A stretch of DNA of 64,000 nucleotides from contig NC_020126.1 of NCBI RefSeq assembly GCF_000331735.1, positions 744,001 to 808,000 of the forward strand. Direction: 5' to 3'. This stretch comes from Myxococcus stipitatus DSM 14675 (GTDB lineage Bacteria > Myxococcota > Myxococcia > Myxococcales > Myxococcaceae). This document shows positions 61,348-64,000 of this stretch, piece after piece (position 1 is the stretch's first letter; each line of letters opens with the position of its first letter). Position numbers and translations under genes: made by a program. The notes beneath the pieces are model-generated. The model was not told the DNA's origin. It made no database searches and saw nothing but the letters and a program-made list of their open reading frames with translations.

Positions 61348-62110
61348 GGGCCGCCTCCTCGATGAAGGCCGGCAGGGCCTGGACGCGCTTGAGCAACCAC
61401 GTGACGTAGGCGGCGCGGTGCGCGTCCACGGTGGGGAAGGGGGACTCGGCCGCGCTGAGCCAGCCCTCCGGGAGGCCCTGCACCGTGGCCTCCACCACCT
61501 CGCGCGTGAGCTTGCCGCGCAGCGTGGCCTCGGCCTGCGTCAGCTGGCTGGCCCACGGCAGCAGCACGTGGTCCTTGATGGGCGCGAAGCGGCCCTGGCT
61601 GCGCTCCTCCCAGTCCACCCACGCGTGGTGGAAGTAGAGCGACGCCCCATGGTCGATGAGCCACAGCTCCCGGTGCCAGCACAGGAGGTTGGGGTTCTTC
61701 GGCGTGCGGTCCACGTTGGTGATGAAGGCGTCGAACGCGACGATGGCGGAGGCCTCCGCGGCCGACGGCGCCGGCCCGGCCACGGGGTCGAACGTCACCG
61801 AGCCCGGCAGGTAGTCCAAGGCCAGGTTGAGCCCCTCGCTCGCCTTGATGAGGCCGCGAATCTCGCTGTCCGGCTCGTTGCGCCCCAGCGCCGGGTCCAG
61901 CTCCATCAGCACCATCTCCGGCACCCTCAGGCCCGCCGCCCGCGCCAGCTCCGCCGCGATGTACTCCGCGATGAGGGCCTTGGCCCCCTGGCCCGCCCCC
62001 CGGAACTTCACGACATACAGCCCCGCGTCCTCCGCCTCGACGATGGCGGGCAGTGAACCCCCCTCGCGCAGGGGCGTCACGTAACGCGTGGCGACAATGG
62101 TCCTTGGCAT
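61325..62110 (-). CDS. HipA-like kinase
   Basis: 261 residues from ATG 62110 (GGGAG upstream), shorter than the E. coli HipA toxin (about 440). The kinase core is recognisable: YVVKFRGAGQGAKALIAEY (ATP lysine), FDAFITNVDRTPKNPNLL (catalytic Asp with metal-binding Asn), and LIDHGASLYF (DFG-like Asp). HipA kinases phosphorylate glutamyl-tRNA synthetase or other targets, but this short clade has no known substrate. There is no HipB-type DNA-binding partner; DUF3037 takes the next position. A toxin role should not be assumed. Confidence 0.85.
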   Translation of the reverse strand: MPRTIVATRYVTPLREGGSLPAIVEAEDAGLYVVKFRGAGQGAKALIAEYIAAELARAAGLRVPEMVLMELDPALGRNEPDSEIRGLIKASEGLNLALDYLPGSVTFDPVAGPAPSAAEASAIVAFDAFITNVDRTPKNPNLLCWHRELWLIDHGASLYFHHAWVDWEERSQGRFAPIKDHVLLPWASQLTQAEATLRGKLTREVVEATVQGLPEGWLSAAESPFPTVDAHRAAYVTWLLKRVQALPAFIEEAARARAQLV

Positions 62111-62258
62111 TCGTTGGCTCCCGCGCCGCGCTCTAGCACGGGCCGGTAGTTTTGGGATTTCACCCGCAGTAGAAAATACAGCCCGCGAGAAACTGTGCGT
62201 GACGGGGTGCGACAATGGGTGACAGGCCGTTGAATCCGTCCCCCACGGAGCCCCATCC

Positions 62259-63854
62259 ATGACTGTCCACCGCAAGCCGCTGTCGCTCCCGACGTCCACT
62301 CCTCGCACCGGCGAGGCCGCCCGTTCCGAGTCGACCGCGCCTTCACGGGGAGTGGCTCGGCCCGGCAAGGGGGGCACGGACGGCTTCGACTCCGGGAAGC
62401 TGATGGGCCGGCCCTCCAACTTCGTCGACCGCCCCACGGGCCAGCGGCCGGACCCGAGCGCTCCGGTGCTGCCGGCCACGGCCTTCGCCTTCGGCGGCAA
62501 CAAGGTGGCGGTGGGCTCGCGGGAGGCCTCCACGCCCGTGACGCTGACGGCGTCCGCCACGCCGAACGCGGCGGTGAAGGACCTGCAGACGCTCACGTCC
62601 ACGGTGAGCTTCGACAAGGACGTGCCGCTGGAGTCGCTGAAGCTGAACCTGGACCTGGCGCACTCGTACCGGGGCGACCTGGTGGTGAAGCTCACCAGCC
62701 CGTCCGGCAAGACGGCGACGGTGTCGGACCGCCAGGGGGGGAACGCGGACGACGTGAAGGGCGCGTTCGACCTGAGCACCGCCTTCAAGGGCGAGTCGGC
62801 CAAGGGCACCTGGACGCTGTCGGTGGAGGACAAGGCGCGCGCGGACACGGGCACGCTGAAGAGCTGGGGCCTGGAGGCGTCCGGCAAGGCGCAGGGCCCG
62901 GTGGACCCCAAGCCGCGTCCCTCCGGCCCGCCCGTTGTCGCGGTGTTCGATGGCGGTGTGGACTTCAAGCACTCGGACCTGTCCACCGGCATGTGGACCA
63001 ACCCGAACGAGGTCGCCGGCGACGGGAAGGACAACGACGGCAATGGCGTGGTGGATGACATCCACGGCTACAACGTGGGCTTCAACAGCGGCGACGTGAT
63101 GAAGGGCGAGGGCACGGACCACGGCACGCATGTCGCCGGCATCATCGCCGCGGACGACAACGGCAAGGGCAACACGGGCATCGCCGCGGGCAAGGCGAAG
63201 GTGATGAGCATCGGCGGGCTGTACGACGGGGCCGACCTGCTCACCAACTTCGAGCGGGGCGTGGACTACATCGTCAACATGAAGCAGAACCACGGCGTCA
63301 ACGTCCGGGCCCTCAACGCCAGCTTCGGCGACGAGTACCGCGACGCGGCCTCGCAGGCGCGCTGGAAGGCCGCCGTGCAGAAGCTGGCGGACGCGGACAT
63401 CCTGCTCGTGGCGGCCACGGCCAACGGCAACGGCAGCAACCTGAACGACGTGGCGGACATGCCCGCCAACATCGACCTGCCCAACGTCATCACCGTGGCG
63501 TCCATGGACAAGCGCAACGACAAGCTGGCGCGCTTCTCCTCACACGGCGACAAGGTGGTGGAGCTGGCCGCGGTGGGCGAGGACGTGCTCTCCACCGTGC
63601 CGGGCGGCGACTGGGAGAAGATGAGCGGCACCTCCATGGCCACCCCGACGGTGGCGGGCGCCGCGGCCCTGATGTTCGCCGCGAACCCCGACCTGACGGC
63701 CGCCCAGGTGAGGGACTTGCTGGTGAAGACGGTGGAAGTGGACCCCGACCTCAAGGGGAAGGTCAGCACCAGTGGCAAGCTGGACATCGCCGCCGCGGTG
63801 AAGGCCGCGAAGGAGACTGTCACCACGCCTCCCACTTCCGTCGCCGGGCGCTAG
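62259..63854 (+). CDS. Subtilisin-family (S8) protease with N-terminal P-domain
   Basis: 531 residues. A Ser/Pro-rich leader of about 65 residues without a classic signal peptide is followed by a proprotein-convertase P-domain (about 70-215: LNLDLAHSYRGDLVVKLTSP, GTWTLSVEDKARADTGTLKSW split as GTWTLSVEDK and GTLKSWGLEASG). Then comes the S8 catalytic domain with Asp near 231 (VVAVFDGGVD), His near 288 (DHGTHVAGI) and Ser near 459 (SGTSMATPTVAG). P-domains normally lie after the protease, so the order is reversed. The route of export is unclear. A terminator-like hairpin follows. Confidence 0.92.
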   Translation: MTVHRKPLSLPTSTPRTGEAARSESTAPSRGVARPGKGGTDGFDSGKLMGRPSNFVDRPTGQRPDPSAPVLPATAFAFGGNKVAVGSREASTPVTLTASATPNAAVKDLQTLTSTVSFDKDVPLESLKLNLDLAHSYRGDLVVKLTSPSGKTATVSDRQGGNADDVKGAFDLSTAFKGESAKGTWTLSVEDKARADTGTLKSWGLEASGKAQGPVDPKPRPSGPPVVAVFDGGVDFKHSDLSTGMWTNPNEVAGDGKDNDGNGVVDDIHGYNVGFNSGDVMKGEGTDHGTHVAGIIAADDNGKGNTGIAAGKAKVMSIGGLYDGADLLTNFERGVDYIVNMKQNHGVNVRALNASFGDEYRDAASQARWKAAVQKLADADILLVAATANGNGSNLNDVADMPANIDLPNVITVASMDKRNDKLARFSSHGDKVVELAAVGEDVLSTVPGGDWEKMSGTSMATPTVAGAAALMFAANPDLTAAQVRDLLVKTVEVDPDLKGKVSTSGKLDIAAAVKAAKETVTTPPTSVAGR

Positions 63855-63905
63855 GCACCCCGCCCGCCCCCTGGCCCGCCTTCGAGCTCCTCCGGGGGCG
63901 CGAGG

Positions 63906-63926
63906 GCCCTGGTCAGGGGGCTTTTT
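63906..63926 (+). terminator. Intrinsic terminator after the S8 protease gene
   Basis: GCCC and GGGC arms with a short loop (TGGTCA plus bulged G) are followed by TTTTT at 63922-63926, about 50 bp past the stop. The run of T in this GC-rich DNA supports a rho-independent terminator. Confidence 0.55.
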
Positions 63927-63932
63927 CGGGGC

Positions 63933-63958
63933 CGATTGAATTGTGCGCAACCCAATCG
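63933..63958. promoter_or_regulatory. Nested dyad, probable operator at the window end
   Basis: CGATTG-N2-TTG-N4-CAA-N2-CAATCG is a perfectly centred inverted repeat over 26 bp, nine base pairs per half matching. It lies just after the S8 terminator, so it probably controls a gene beginning beyond the window. Confidence 0.55.
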
Positions 63959-64000
63959 CGCCCCGCGCATTATTCAGGGCGAAGGCTGGTTGTTCCCCAT

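Noticed and set aside
61325-62110. Calling the HipA-like gene a toxin of a HipBA module
   Set aside because: It is much shorter than HipA and lacks a HipB neighbour.

Overview
The window is high-GC, gene-dense DNA with strong third-position G/C bias, and it comes from a myxobacterium of the Myxococcus/Corallococcus/Pyxidicoccus type. The firmest marker is an intact pomY-pomZ-pomX locus (42830-47224), the myxobacterial cell-division positioning system. PomZ has 319 residues with G62, K66, D90 and K268 in the places known from M. xanthus, and PomX carries the N-terminal peptide with K13 and R15. Supporting features are a Hanks-type kinase with TPRs, many lipoproteins with Asp/Gly-rich linkers, FG-GAP and DVWxVG beta-propellers and Cys-rich repeats. 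No rRNA, tRNA, CRISPR array or complete insertion sequence was seen.

Layout. 1-11.3 kb: a giant Sec-exported Rhs/YD-repeat protein with a lower-GC C-terminal tip resembling an ADP-ribosyltransferase, followed by an overlapping gene for a small EF-Tu-domain-2-like protein, a 33-bp relic of an immunity-type gene, an unknown small gene and a DUF4240-like gene. This is a polymorphic toxin locus with an immunity-gene array. 11.3-16 kb: ABM-family monooxygenase, SWIM-ATP-dependent DNA ligase and TPR kinase. 16-30 kb: surface and exported proteins (GON-domain lipoprotein, gluzincin-like protein, unknown lipoprotein, Hint-domain protein, double beta-propeller lipoprotein, astacin/FG-GAP lipoprotein) with a gluconokinase between them. 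30-35 kb: APH-like kinase, B3/4-domain protein, zinc alcohol dehydrogenase and ABC-F ATPase. 34.8-39.9 kb: a tetR-ALDH-ALDH operon divergent from a PLD-like/GST pair, with three regularly spaced palindromic operators between them. 39.9-42.2 kb: AraC-type regulator, desaturase and XRE regulator. 42.2-47.4 kb: pomYZX. 47.4-51.4 kb: CHASE2 cyclase, SH3b protein and M48 lipoprotein operon. 51.6-64 kb: DUF924, TspO, a 55-residue protein, PAS histidine kinase, M1 aminopeptidase with HEAT-like repeats, J-domain protein, EEP nuclease, lipoprotein, HipA-like kinase with DUF3037, and an S8 protease carrying its P-domain at the N-terminus.

The most interesting new-looking signals are the Rhs-ART toxin with its EF-Tu-like partner and immunity relics, the triple TGAC-N5-GTCA operator, the paired TGAC-N2-GTCA sites at 15970-16000, repeated dyads around the XRE regulator and upstream of pomY, and the exported Hint-domain protein. 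Most long antisense ORFs are artefacts of GC-rich codon use. All family calls come from reading motifs by eye; no database search was run.
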